Assembly: GCA_963674625.2 (NCBI GenBank)
Contig: CAXXXO010000004.1
Location: forward strand, 930,001 to 994,000
Origin: JALHFZ01 sp963674625
GTDB taxonomy: Bacteria > Synergistota > Synergistia > Synergistales > Aminobacteriaceae
Direction of reading: 5' to 3'
DNA: 64,000 nucleotides
The notes under the pieces were generated by a model. That model saw only the letters and a program-made list of their open reading frames with translations. It had not been told where the DNA came from and searched no databases. Made by a program: the position numbers and the translations under genes. Each line of letters starts with the position of its first letter. Within the stretch, counting starts at the first letter, position 1. Of this stretch, positions 51,637 through 60,697 are shown piece by piece.

Positions 51637-52686
51637 ATGCAGTGTTCTGAATTTCTGCTGAGGAATTTTCGTAATCTCTTCTCAGGCCGGGTTTTCTGGG
51701 GGCCGGGACTGAATCTCCTCATGGGAAGGAACGGTTCCGGTAAGACCAACTGTCTCGAAGGGCTCCATCTTCTTCTTGGATGGGGCCCTTTCGGAGACCG
51801 GAGAAATCTTCTCGCATGGGACGGGACCGAAAAAAACGCTTTTCTCACCGGAAATTTCAGCGGCGAGGAGGACCTTTTCCTGGCCCTCTCCCTGGGAGGA
51901 AGCACCATGGTGAAGTGCGACGGAAAGAGAAGTTCCTTTCCCGAGATCCGGCTGCGGGTCCCTGCCCTCGCCTTTCTTCCCCGGGATATGAACCTCATGG
52001 ACGGGCCGCCGTCGGGAAGGCGATCCTTTCTCGACCGTCTCTGCGCTCTTTTGTATCCTCTCTATGCCCGGAGACTGAACGACTTCCGGAAGGCCGTGCG
52101 GCACCGTACGATCCTCCTTCGCCAGGGGAAAAAAACCGCCGTCACCTCCCGTGCCATGGCACCCCTTGCCGTCTGGATCTGGGAGGCCAGGGAAAGGGCG
52201 GTCCGTCTGCTTGAAGAGGGATTGGATGGCCTCGGGGAACTTCTTCCAGCTTCCCTCGAGCTTTCCCTTCATCGGGGAGGCGCCGGACGGAAGAGCGATT
52301 TTTCCGAGGACTGGTGGAGTTCCCTGGCGGCCGAGCGCCCCCGGGAGTGCCGATGCTGTCTTCCCATCGTTGGCCCCCATCGGGATGACCTTCGGATCGA
52401 AAGCGGAGGCCGGGATGCGGCCGTCTTTTTCAGCCGGGGGCAGAAGCGGAGGGCCTCGGTAGCCCTCATGATCGCCGCGGGCCGGTCTGTGGAAGGGCGG
52501 CTGCGCCGGAAACCAATCCTTCTGCTCGACGAAATAGCCTCCGAACTCGATGAAGAGGGGCGCCGATTTACCGTGTCGACCCTGGAGAGGACAGGGTGGC
52601 AGGTCATCGCGGCGGCGGCGGAGCAAATAGTCCCCTGGCCGGGGACCCTGTGGTCCGTGGAAAAGGGCAGTATTTCAGCAGAGTAA
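51637..52686 (+). CDS. recF: DNA replication and repair protein RecF
   Basis: Loads RecA at gaps in damaged DNA. The 349-residue SMC-like ATPase has Walker A GRNGSGKT at 30-37, MNLMDGPPSGRRSFLDRLCAL, a signature-like FSRGQKRRASVALMIAAG, and Walker B PILLLDEIASELDEEG. It starts nine bases after the dnaN stop, so the two are co-transcribed. The start lacks a strong ribosome site, fitting coupled translation. Confidence 0.93.
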   Translation: MQCSEFLLRNFRNLFSGRVFWGPGLNLLMGRNGSGKTNCLEGLHLLLGWGPFGDRRNLLAWDGTEKNAFLTGNFSGEEDLFLALSLGGSTMVKCDGKRSSFPEIRLRVPALAFLPRDMNLMDGPPSGRRSFLDRLCALLYPLYARRLNDFRKAVRHRTILLRQGKKTAVTSRAMAPLAVWIWEARERAVRLLEEGLDGLGELLPASLELSLHRGGAGRKSDFSEDWWSSLAAERPRECRCCLPIVGPHRDDLRIESGGRDAAVFFSRGQKRRASVALMIAAGRSVEGRLRRKPILLLDEIASELDEEGRRFTVSTLERTGWQVIAAAAEQIVPWPGTLWSVEKGSISAE

Positions 52687-52725
52687 CAGGTTGATTTTTC
52701 ATCATCGTGAAAGGAAGACCCCTGC

Positions 52726-54624
52726 ATGATCCTCTTCGAAAAAAAATATGATGTCATCGTCGTCGGAGGAGGGCATGCCGGATGCGAGGCCGCCCTTGCC
52801 GCGGCCCGGATGGGAATGGCCGTCCTGCAGCTCAATCTCTCCCTCGACAACACGGGACATATGCCCTGCAACCCCTCCATCGGCGGTCCCGCCAAAGGGC
52901 ACCTCGTCCGGGAGGGAAGCGCCCTCGGCGGAGAACAGGCCGAGGCGGCGGACAGCTCCGCCATGCTTATCCGGTGGCTCAACACGTCCAAGGGACCGGC
53001 TGTGCAGGCTCTCCGGGCCCAGTGCGATCTCCGGGAGTATGCCGCCCATTTTCTTCTCGCCATCGAAACCCAGGAAAATCTCGACGTCAGGCAGGAACTT
53101 GTCACCGACCTCTGGGCGGAGGACGGGAAAGTCCGGGGGGTGAGGACGAAATACGGATACGCCTACGAAGGGCGGACCGTTATCCTCGCTCCGGGAACTT
53201 ATCTCGGGGGAAAGGTCTATATCGGCACGGAGAGCTTTGCATCCGGACCCCTCGGGCAGATATCTTCCCTTGATCTTCCCCGCTCCCTCAGGAGCTGCGG
53301 GGTGGAGATGGAGCGGATCCGCACGGACACAACGCCCCGCCTTCATATTGACACCCTCGATCTTGCCTCCCTTCAGCCCCAGGGGAGCGCAGCGGAGCCT
53401 CTGGCCTTCTCTCTGTGGAGGGAAGGAGCGGTCCATGAGGGGTACTTCTGCTATCTCACGAGGAGCACAAAGGAGACCCACCACATCATCCGGGAAAACC
53501 TCTCCCGCTCGCCCCTCTCCATGGGGTGGATGGAGGGATCTGGTCCCCGGTACTGTCCGTCCATAGAGGACAAGGTCATCCGGTTTCCCGAAAAAGAAAG
53601 CCACCTGATCTTCCTCGAGCCGGTCTCCCGGGGAAACAAAGAGGTCTACGTCCAGAACTTTTCCACCAGCCTCCCCCTTGATGTCCAGACGGCCATGGTA
53701 CGCTCCCTTCCGGGGTGCTCCAGGGCCCACATCACCCGGCCGGGGTACGCCATAGAATACGACTACGTGAACCCTCTTCAGCTCACATCCTCCCTCGAGA
53801 TGAAGAAGATAGCCGGCCTTTTCTGCGCCGGGCAGATCAACGGAACGTCGGGGTACGAGGAAGCCGCCGCCCAGGGTCTTCTGGCCGGGATCAACGCCGC
53901 GCTGAAAGTCCGGGGGGAGGACCCCCTCATTCTCTCCCGTTCTGAGGCCTATCTGGGGGTCCTGGTGGACGATCTCGTCACCCGGGGTACCAGGGAGCCC
54001 TATCGGATGCTCACGAGCCGCTGCGAGCATCGTTTGCTCCTCCGGCACGACAACGCCGACCGCCGTCTCGCCCCCCTGGGGAGAAAAGCGGGCCTGCTGA
54101 AGGATGAAAAATGGAATATTCTTCTCGCCCGGTGGAAGCGCATGGACGCCGAAAGGGAACGGCTCGAGAGAACGCGCCTGTCTCCGTCGGACGAACTGAA
54201 TCGGGAACTTTCTGGCCTGGACTCCGCTCCTCTCGGCGAACCGGTCCTTGCTGCGGATCTTCTCCGCAGGCCCCGGGTTCCCTATTCCCTGGCGGCCCGC
54301 TTTCTTCCGGGGGGAGAAACGCTTTCGGAGGATGAAGGACACGCCCTCGAGGTGGAGATCAAGTACGGGGGGTATATCGACAGGCAGCGACGCCAGGTGG
54401 CCCGCCTCGAAAAAATGGAGGAGGTCCTCCTTCCGGCGGATCTCGACTATGGGGCCATCAGAGGGCTGCTCGCCGAAAGCCGCCAGAAGCTTGATAAAGT
54501 CCGTCCCCGGACAATGGGCCAGGCAGGCAGAATATCAGGGGTGACGCCGGCGGATATCCAGCTCCTCTCCATCTATCTCAACTCCCTGAAGAGGAGGGAT
54601 CAAAGGGATGAAAGGGCGAAATAG
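52726..54624 (+). CDS. mnmG: tRNA uridine-34 carboxymethylaminomethylation enzyme MnmG (GidA)
   Basis: FAD-dependent partner of MnmE that modifies the wobble uridine of several tRNAs. The 632-residue protein begins DVIVVGGGHAGCEAALAAARMG (FAD binding) and has CNPSIGGPAKGHLVREGSALGG, where the family keeps its reactive Cys, then RAQCDLREY, GYAIEYDYVNPLQL, GQINGTSGYEEAAAQG and SRCEHRLLLRHDNAD. Length and order fit. It follows recF by 39 bp. Its 3' end overlaps the next gene by 17 bp. Confidence 0.97.
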   Translation: MILFEKKYDVIVVGGGHAGCEAALAAARMGMAVLQLNLSLDNTGHMPCNPSIGGPAKGHLVREGSALGGEQAEAADSSAMLIRWLNTSKGPAVQALRAQCDLREYAAHFLLAIETQENLDVRQELVTDLWAEDGKVRGVRTKYGYAYEGRTVILAPGTYLGGKVYIGTESFASGPLGQISSLDLPRSLRSCGVEMERIRTDTTPRLHIDTLDLASLQPQGSAAEPLAFSLWREGAVHEGYFCYLTRSTKETHHIIRENLSRSPLSMGWMEGSGPRYCPSIEDKVIRFPEKESHLIFLEPVSRGNKEVYVQNFSTSLPLDVQTAMVRSLPGCSRAHITRPGYAIEYDYVNPLQLTSSLEMKKIAGLFCAGQINGTSGYEEAAAQGLLAGINAALKVRGEDPLILSRSEAYLGVLVDDLVTRGTREPYRMLTSRCEHRLLLRHDNADRRLAPLGRKAGLLKDEKWNILLARWKRMDAERERLERTRLSPSDELNRELSGLDSAPLGEPVLAADLLRRPRVPYSLAARFLPGGETLSEDEGHALEVEIKYGGYIDRQRRQVARLEKMEEVLLPADLDYGAIRGLLAESRQKLDKVRPRTMGQAGRISGVTPADIQLLSIYLNSLKRRDQRDERAK

Positions 54625-55099
54625 CAGAGGAAAAAAGGATTTCGACCGGGTGGGGGCACTGCTCCGGAGGGTGCTTCCCCGAGGGGCGGAGGAAAAGCTG
54701 GCCCTTCCGGACCTTCGGAAGGAATGGGAAGCCCTTGCCGGGGCCGTACTCGGGAAAAAAACCCTTCCCCTTGATATAGAGAAGGGGGTATTGCTGGTGT
54801 GCGCGGAAAGCCCTGCCGCAGCCAAATCCCTGTCCATGCGTGCGGGCACCGTCGCGAAGGCGGCGTCTGCCATGACCGGCCTGACCATTCTCTCCCTCAA
54901 AGTCGTGGTGGGAAAGACAGCGGCGGCGCCGAAAAAAATTCTCCGTCCCCGGCATAAAGGAAAAATCACTCCCCCCAGGGAAGAGGTTCACAAAGCCCTC
55001 GAAGAAATCCGGAGCAAGTTTTCTCCCGAAAGAGAGCAGGTCGCCCGCCGGCTTGCCTCCCTTATGGCACTCTACCGGGCCCGTTTTCCGGGCCGCTGA
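54608..55099 (+). CDS. DciA-like (DUF721) protein
   Basis: A 163-residue basic protein with a DUF721/DciA domain: RKEWEALAGAVLGKKTLPLDIEKGVLLVCAESPAAAKSL, the pattern of a zinc-ribbon-less KH-like fold. DciA is the helicase-loading factor of bacteria without DnaC or DnaI, which fits its place at the origin. It starts inside the end of mnmG, 17 bp before that stop. Its own last 38 bp overlap the end of the convergent histidine kinase gene. Helicase-loading function is by analogy. Confidence 0.75.
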   Translation: MKGRNSRGKKDFDRVGALLRRVLPRGAEEKLALPDLRKEWEALAGAVLGKKTLPLDIEKGVLLVCAESPAAAKSLSMRAGTVAKAASAMTGLTILSLKVVVGKTAAAPKKILRPRHKGKITPPREEVHKALEEIRSKFSPEREQVARRLASLMALYRARFPGR

Positions 55100-57932
55100 A
55101 GCCCTTCAGAACCCTCTCCATCTCCCCCACGGCAAGACGGAGCTGCTCCTCCAGTTCCCCCCAGGCTTCCCGGAGGAAGGGAGAGCGGTTCACCGCTTCT
55201 TTCTCGAACATCTCTGCCCCGCGGCTGAGAAGTTGAGCGCAGACGCCGGCCGCGGCCCCCTTCAATGAGTGCCCCATAAGGGCGCACCCTTCGTAATTCT
55301 CCTGCTCAAGACATTCTTTTCCCTTCTGAATATCGGCCGCGGAAGTTTCAAAAAAGAGTTCAAGAAGCATTCTGCCTTCATCCCGGTCACCCCCTATTTT
55401 CTCGAGAAAACGGGCACTGTCGAAGATCTGTCCTTCGCCGCCTGCATCTTTTTCTCCCGGAGCTTCCGGCAGTTCATCCCTTTCTTTTTTTTGAGCTGTT
55501 CCGGGGAAAAGCCACCGGGAGATGGTTTTCTGAAGTTCTTCCGATGTAAAAGGTTTCGTGAGGATATCGTTAAGCCCCTGCTTCAGGCACTCCTCCACAA
55601 ATCCCTTCATCCCGTGGGCAGTAAGCGCCACTATGGGAAGGGAATGGTCGAGAACCGGCGATGAAGGGTTCCGAATGAGCGCGGCGGCTTCATAGCCGTC
55701 CATCTGGGGCATCTGGATGTCCATGAGCACAAGACCGGCTTTTTGTCTTGAGAGAAGGTCGATGGCTTCCCGGCCGCTCTTCGCGAGCAGAGGCCGGTAT
55801 CCCGCCCTGGAGAGCATCACCCTAACCAGTTCCCGGTTGATGTCATTGTCATCCACTACGAGGATCGGGGGCAGGGGGCCGCATGTCTTTTGCTCAGGGC
55901 GGGGAGAGGAAGGATTTTCGGCTGAAAGGGGAGAGTACGGAAGGGCTGCCTGTTTTTGAAAGGTCAGCGAAAAGAAAAAACAGGACCCTTTTCCCGGGGT
56001 ACTCTTTACGAGAAGACGGCTGCCCATCATTCTCAGAAGGCGGTCGGAAATGGGGAGGCCGAGCCCCGTTCCGCTGTATTTCCGGTTGTTGAAGGATTCG
56101 CCCTGATGAAAAGGAATAAATATCTCCTTTTGAAGCTGCCGGGAAATGCCTATCCCCGTGTCAGTCACGGCGAAGCGGACAGTCACTTCTTTCTCGGTCT
56201 CCTTCCGTTTTTTCGCCGAAAGAAGGACCGATCCCCGGGAGGTGAATTTTACGGCGTTTCCAAGGAGGTTTGCCAGTATCTGCCGCAGCCTGAGGGGATC
56301 TCCGGCGATGACGGAGGGGAGGGCAGAATCGGTCTCGAGATACAGGCGGAGGCCCTGTTCTGCCGCTCCTCTCCGGAAAATAGCCAGGCTTTCCGAGAGC
56401 ACTCTGTCGAGTGGAAAAGCCATGACGTTCAGATCGAATTTTCCCGCCTCTATTTTTGCGAAATCGAGAAGATCGTTTAAGAGGGTGAGAAGGTGGGTTC
56501 CGCTGTCCATGATCATCCGGGCGTAGTTTCGCTGGTCTTCCTCCAGGTTCGTATCGAGGAGAACTTCGGTCATTCCCAGGATGCCGTTGAGAGGGGTACG
56601 TATTTCATGGCTTACCGCTGCGACGAAATTGGATTTCGCCTCGCTGGCCTTCTCCGCCTCGTCCCGGGCGAGCCGGAGGGCCTCTTCGCCCTGTTTTCTT
56701 TCAGTGATGTCTTCTCCTATCCCCTGCAGGAACTGAAGCCTGCCGTCAATATCGAAAAATCCCCTGGTGATCCACCGCTGCCACCGGACTGAGCCGTCGG
56801 AAGCCAATAAACGCTGTTCTGTGAACAGCAGGGGGTTCTCCGGCGTCAGGGCGGCCAATCCGGCCCGGATTTCCTTCCGGTTCTCTTCAGTCAAAAAATC
56901 AAAAAAGCTTTCTCCGAGAAGGTCTTTCTCTTCCTTTCCGCACCACCGGCAGCATTCCCTGTTGACGTAAAGAAAGGTGCCGTCGGGAAGAGCCGAATTG
57001 ATGAGCACGGGCATGTCCTCCGCCAGGGAACGGTAGCGCTTTTCGCTCTCCCGGAGGGCCTCGGCGGTTTCCACAAGGGGGGTTATGTCAAAACTGCAGC
57101 CGATAATTCCTGAGACCTTCCCCTGTTCGTCGAAAAGAGGGGTTTTGCTGACCTTCTGCCATTGTTTTCTCCCCCCCCAGCCCACCGCAAGCAGTTCTCC
57201 CCCCGAGACCTCTTTCCCGGCGGAGAGAACCTCGTCGTCCTCTATTTTGGATATCAGGGCCGCGTCTTCGGGCAGAATATCGAAGACCGATAGTCCTTCG
57301 AACTCCTCCCCGGGCCTGTTCATGAATTCGGCGAAGGCGTTGTTCACCGCCAGATATTTTCCCTCCGTATCCTTGAGGTAAACATGGGCGGGAATCGAAT
57401 CGAAGATCCGTTTCTGGAAGGAAAGCTGATAGGAAATCTGTCGCTCCAGTTTCTTCCTGGAACTGATATCCTCGAGAAAACCGTCGATGTAGAGAGGCTC
57501 TCCTTCCGGAGAGAAGACGCATCGATGATGGAGATGGACTTCCACCAGGCTGCCGTCCCGTTTTTTGAAGACTTCCTCCCGGCTGAGCCATTCGTTTGGA
57601 TGGGAGAGGAGATTGTCGATGACCGGGCCCCTGGCCTCGGGGTCTGCGTAATGGGATTCCCGTACGGAGGTACGATTGACTACCTCCATGAGGACCTCGG
57701 GAGAGGGATACCCCAGGATAACTGCGAGGCGCATATTGGCCCATCGGTACTTTCCGTCCACGGTGACGGAGAAAATCCCCAGAGGGGCGTTCTCCATCAG
57801 TTCCCGGAATCCAGGGTCCCCTTCCCCTCCTCGAGGGGAAGGAAAGGGGCCTCCCGTTTTCTCCGGAACAGATCCGGAACCCCGCGGGCTTTTGCAGTTT
57901 TCCTCCCCTGAGGGAGGGATAAGCTTCTTCAT
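55062..57932 (-). CDS. Hybrid sensor histidine kinase with PAS, receiver and Hpt domains
   Basis: A 956-residue signalling protein. Three PAS/PAC modules cover about residues 45-165, 170-290 and 295-415. HisKA has the phosphoryl His442 (AAVSHEIRTP), and the HATPase follows with NLLGNAVKF, DTGIGIS and GTGLGLPIS. The receiver has Asp738 (LMDIQMPQMDG) and Lys793 (TKPF), and the Hpt His is at 888 (MGHSLKG). No clear transmembrane segment is seen, so it is probably cytoplasmic. I place the start at the ATG ending at 57932 after GGAAGAG. Its 3' end overlaps the DciA-like gene by 38 bp. Target unknown. Confidence 0.92.
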   Translation of the reverse strand: MKKLIPPSGEENCKSPRGSGSVPEKTGGPFPSPRGGEGDPGFRELMENAPLGIFSVTVDGKYRWANMRLAVILGYPSPEVLMEVVNRTSVRESHYADPEARGPVIDNLLSHPNEWLSREEVFKKRDGSLVEVHLHHRCVFSPEGEPLYIDGFLEDISSRKKLERQISYQLSFQKRIFDSIPAHVYLKDTEGKYLAVNNAFAEFMNRPGEEFEGLSVFDILPEDAALISKIEDDEVLSAGKEVSGGELLAVGWGGRKQWQKVSKTPLFDEQGKVSGIIGCSFDITPLVETAEALRESEKRYRSLAEDMPVLINSALPDGTFLYVNRECCRWCGKEEKDLLGESFFDFLTEENRKEIRAGLAALTPENPLLFTEQRLLASDGSVRWQRWITRGFFDIDGRLQFLQGIGEDITERKQGEEALRLARDEAEKASEAKSNFVAAVSHEIRTPLNGILGMTEVLLDTNLEEDQRNYARMIMDSGTHLLTLLNDLLDFAKIEAGKFDLNVMAFPLDRVLSESLAIFRRGAAEQGLRLYLETDSALPSVIAGDPLRLRQILANLLGNAVKFTSRGSVLLSAKKRKETEKEVTVRFAVTDTGIGISRQLQKEIFIPFHQGESFNNRKYSGTGLGLPISDRLLRMMGSRLLVKSTPGKGSCFFFSLTFQKQAALPYSPLSAENPSSPRPEQKTCGPLPPILVVDDNDINRELVRVMLSRAGYRPLLAKSGREAIDLLSRQKAGLVLMDIQMPQMDGYEAAALIRNPSSPVLDHSLPIVALTAHGMKGFVEECLKQGLNDILTKPFTSEELQKTISRWLFPGTAQKKERDELPEAPGEKDAGGEGQIFDSARFLEKIGGDRDEGRMLLELFFETSAADIQKGKECLEQENYEGCALMGHSLKGAAAGVCAQLLSRGAEMFEKEAVNRSPFLREAWGELEEQLRLAVGEMERVLKGFSGPENGPGRVP

Positions 57933-58010
57933 GGCGTCTCTTCCTTTGCTGGAGTATGAAAGAATTTTACAGGATAGGGAAAAGAAGGGACAGGGCAGGG
58001 GAAAAAGCTC

Positions 58011-58039
58011 TTTTCCAAAACAAAAAACGGGTATATAAT
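58011..58039 (+). promoter_or_regulatory. Promoter for the secreted protein gene
   Basis: TATAAT at 58034-58039 with TTTTCC at 58011-58016 and a 17-bp spacer. It lies 35 bases before the start codon. The -35 is weak. The short direct repeat GATCAATGATGATCAATGG follows between promoter and ribosome site. Confidence 0.45.
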
Positions 58040-58073
58040 AGCTGATCAATGATGATCAATGGAGGTGGAACCC

Positions 58074-58832
58074 ATGAAAAGAAAAATGATCGGGCTTGCC
58101 GTGCTCCTTCTCCTCGCTGCGGGGAGCTCGGCTTTCGCAGACGTACAGGATCGGTTTGACGCACTGGCGGAGCGGTACGCCCTTCGTGAAGAGGGCAGAA
58201 TCGCCGCTTCGGAACTGCGGAGCGATCTTCTGGCCGAGGCGGACTCAGCCGCCCCCTATGCCCTCTGGCGCTCTCTGGTCTCCGGCGGGCTGTCTCCCCG
58301 GAAGACAGCTGCGAACTCTCTCGCCCTGCTGAATGCCCTTATAAAGGAAGGCGACCCCGCCGGATGGGAGACCGTCTCCGGGCTCTTTTACCCCTCTCTG
58401 ACGCCGAAACCCCTCGCGGCGGCGGACGCCGTCTTTCTGGGGTCCTTTGCCCTTCTCGCAATGGAAGAAAAAGGAGCGGATGCCCTGGCGATGCAGCTCA
58501 TGGAGCGATTCGCCGAGTCCTCTACGGCGAAGCATTACTTTCTTACCACCGCTCCCCTTGAGTTAGAGGCCTTCAAAAAGGCAATGGAGGAGCGAAAAAT
58601 CCTTCCCGTCTACGGCCGGTGGACCGACAGCGGATACACGGGACATCTTCCCTTCGCATCCTCCATCGGAGGATATGTCTCCTATGACAGGGCCCTCTCG
58701 GAGGATATGGTCTTTCTGAACGGTGCAGGCCAGCCCGCGGCCAACGGCATCTACGCCTGGGACAGGGCCCGGGGCAGGATCTACAACGTGAGAAGCGAAA
58801 TGGACCGGAGGATATGGTACCCCGAGGACTGA
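58074..58832 (+). CDS. Secreted protein of unknown function
   Basis: A 252-residue protein that I do not recognise. It has a clear signal peptide (MKRKMIGLAVLLLLAAGSSAFA, cut before DVQDRF), then an alpha-helical middle with many Ala and Leu, and a C-terminal part rich in Tyr, Trp and Gly (GRWTDSGYTGHLPFASSIGGYVSYD). There is no lipobox, repeat or known motif. It begins at the ATG at 58074 after GGAGGTGG. It stands alone between the histidine kinase and the GntR regulator, with its own promoter and terminator. Confidence 0.7.
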   Translation: MKRKMIGLAVLLLLAAGSSAFADVQDRFDALAERYALREEGRIAASELRSDLLAEADSAAPYALWRSLVSGGLSPRKTAANSLALLNALIKEGDPAGWETVSGLFYPSLTPKPLAAADAVFLGSFALLAMEEKGADALAMQLMERFAESSTAKHYFLTTAPLELEAFKKAMEERKILPVYGRWTDSGYTGHLPFASSIGGYVSYDRALSEDMVFLNGAGQPAANGIYAWDRARGRIYNVRSEMDRRIWYPED

Positions 58833-58858
58833 GTTTCCCCTTTCGACGATAAGCCCGG

Positions 58859-58895
58859 AGGCTTTCTCTCATTTTTTGAGGGAGGGCCTTTTTTT
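58859..58895 (+). terminator. Intrinsic terminator after the secreted protein
   Basis: AGGCTTTCTCTCA (58859-58871) pairs with TGAGGGAGGGCCT (58877-58889) through 13 pairs, three of them G-U, followed by T-rich sequence. It ends 63 bases after the stop codon. Confidence 0.75.
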
Positions 58896-58980
58896 ATGAA
58901 GAAAAAGGCCCGCAGATTTTGCAGGGATGCCGGACGGATCGGAAAAACACCCCGACCTTCTCGTGAAAACAATAATTAAA

Positions 58981-59020
58981 TTGACCATATCCTGCAGCAG
59001 TGATAACGTTGTCTGACAAC
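58981..59020 (+). promoter_or_regulatory. Promoter and FadR-type operator of the GntR-transketolase genes
   Basis: TTGACC (58981-58986) with a weak -10 near 59004-59009 (TAACGT, 17-bp spacer). Over the -10 and just beyond lies GTTGTC-T-GACAAC (59008-59020), a perfect dyad that fits the TTGTNNNACAA pattern bound by FadR-type GntR regulators, which suggests autorepression by the next gene. Confidence 0.6.
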
Positions 59021-59105
59021 AGATGTATCTCCCTTCGAATCCGAAAAACGGGCCTGAATCGACCGTACCTCCGCACTTTATTAGAAAACGAGGAGGAATC
59101 TGTCT

Positions 59106-59849
59106 TTGGATGTTGTTCCCTTTGAGAAGAAAAACCGCAGCGACGTCATCTATGAAAAACTGGCGGAACTTCTGAGGGCAGGGCAGTGGAAGAGCGGCGA
59201 GCGCTTTCCCACGGAAATGGAGCTTACCCGCCTTTTCAACGTGGGAAGGTCGACGGTGCGCGAAGCGGTCAACCATCTGAAAACTTCCCATCTCGTCCGG
59301 GTGGTCCCCGGCCGGGGCACCTTCGTGACGGAGCCTCCGCTTCTCGAGCCGCAGGTCCTCTTCAGCCACATACCCGACGGCGCAACGGCCCGGGAGCTTT
59401 TCAACATCATCGAGTTCCGCATCTGCCTCGAGCCCTCCACGGCATATCTCGCTGCGGAGAGAATAACCGGTCTCCAGGGAAAAAAACTCCTCTCCATGGC
59501 GGGAGCGGTGGAAGATGAAAGCCTCTCTCCCTCGGAATTCGCCGAGACCGACATTGCCTTTCACATATTTCTCGCGGAGATCACGGGAAATCCTCTCTCC
59601 ATGGAGATCATGAATTACCTTCATACATTTTTCTACAAGCAGCAGCTCGTCACATCCCTCATCTCCGCAAGGAAGCAGGCGGCCGCCCGGAGCCACCGGG
59701 CCATTGCGAAAGCGGTGTCCGAGGGCAGGGGGAAAACCGCCGAAAAGGAAATGCGCTCTCACCTGTACAACACCCGGGAATATCTCGAAGGCATCGTCCG
59801 GGAGACGGCCCTTGCGGACAGTTCAAAAAATATATCCGGAGGTGGATGA
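59106..59849 (+). CDS. GntR-family regulator, FadR subfamily (FCD domain)
   Basis: A 247-residue regulator. The winged helix covers about residues 8-75 (VIYEKLAELLRAGQWKSGERFPTEMELTRLF, GRSTVREAVNHLKTSHLVRVVPGRGTFV). The C-terminal FCD domain has the acidic and His residues of the metal-binding pocket (TDIAFHIFLAEITGN, and later SHRAIAKAV). FCD regulators respond to organic or sugar acids. It starts at TTG (59106), nine bases after AGGAGG. A dyad operator overlaps its promoter. It leads the transketolase genes, whose first frame overlaps its stop or begins a few bases after it. Confidence 0.9.
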   Translation: MDVVPFEKKNRSDVIYEKLAELLRAGQWKSGERFPTEMELTRLFNVGRSTVREAVNHLKTSHLVRVVPGRGTFVTEPPLLEPQVLFSHIPDGATARELFNIIEFRICLEPSTAYLAAERITGLQGKKLLSMAGAVEDESLSPSEFAETDIAFHIFLAEITGNPLSMEIMNYLHTFFYKQQLVTSLISARKQAAARSHRAIAKAVSEGRGKTAEKEMRSHLYNTREYLEGIVRETALADSSKNISGGG

Positions 59850-59854
59850 AGTTC

Positions 59855-60697
59855 ATGAATGAAAAAAAACTGGAAGAGCTGAGGGAAAAGGCGCGGTCCG
59901 TGCGCCTTGGAATACTCGATGCCCTGGGAATCGATAAGCGGGGGCACCTGGGAGGCTCCATGTCCTGCGCCGATATCGTGGCGGCCCTGTACTTTTATAA
60001 AATGCGCCGCGATCCCCAAAATCCTTCCCTGCGTGACCGGGACCGCTTCATCATGAGCAAGGGGCACTCGGTCCTCGCACAGTATGCGGCCCTGGCGGAA
60101 GCGGGCTATTTTCCGAAGGAGACCCTGAAAAAGACGAAGACCCTCGGCTGTTTTCTCCAGGGGCATCCCGAGCGGGAAACGCCGGGAGTGGAGGCTAACA
60201 CAGGCTCTCTCGGCCAGGGGCTCTCCATTGGGATCGGCATTGCCCTCGGCGGGCGGCTCGACGGGCTGGATTACCATACCTGGGTCATTCTCGGCGACGG
60301 AGAGCTTGCGGAGGGGCAGGTCTGGGAGGCGGCCACAGCAGCGGCGGCCTACAAACTCGATTCCCTCACTGCCATTGTGGACATGAACGGAATCCAGGCG
60401 GTGGGAAAGACCTGCGACCGCTATGACCTCGGGGACATCCGGGGAAAATTCGCTGCCTTCGGGTGGAAGACCTTCGAGATCGACGGACACGACATGGGGC
60501 AGATCGTTCGGGCACTCGACGAAGCCTCTTTCGTCCGGGGACTTCCCACGGCCATCATCGCCCGGACAGTGAAGGGAAAGGGCGTTTCCTTCGCTGAGAA
60601 CACTCACGCCTATCACAACAACCTGCTGACGAAAGAGCAGCAGGAACAGGCCCGGCGCGAAATACTGGCCGCGGAGGGAGGAAGAGGAAAATGCTGA
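59855..60697 (+). CDS. Transketolase-like N-terminal subunit
   Basis: First half of a two-subunit thiamine-diphosphate enzyme, 280 residues. It carries the Mg-TPP motif GDGELAEGQVWEAA with the matching Asn in DMNGIQ, plus GHLGGSMSCADIVAALYF and SKGHSVLAQYAALAEAG with the catalytic His residues. I prefer the ATG at 59855, 11 bases after GGAGG; an ATG at 59846 lies only two bases after that site. The pair with the next gene transfers a two-carbon unit. Split transketolases of this kind often work in special catabolic routes rather than the pentose phosphate pathway. Confidence 0.88.
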   Translation: MNEKKLEELREKARSVRLGILDALGIDKRGHLGGSMSCADIVAALYFYKMRRDPQNPSLRDRDRFIMSKGHSVLAQYAALAEAGYFPKETLKKTKTLGCFLQGHPERETPGVEANTGSLGQGLSIGIGIALGGRLDGLDYHTWVILGDGELAEGQVWEAATAAAAYKLDSLTAIVDMNGIQAVGKTCDRYDLGDIRGKFAAFGWKTFEIDGHDMGQIVRALDEASFVRGLPTAIIARTVKGKGVSFAENTHAYHNNLLTKEQQEQARREILAAEGGRGKC

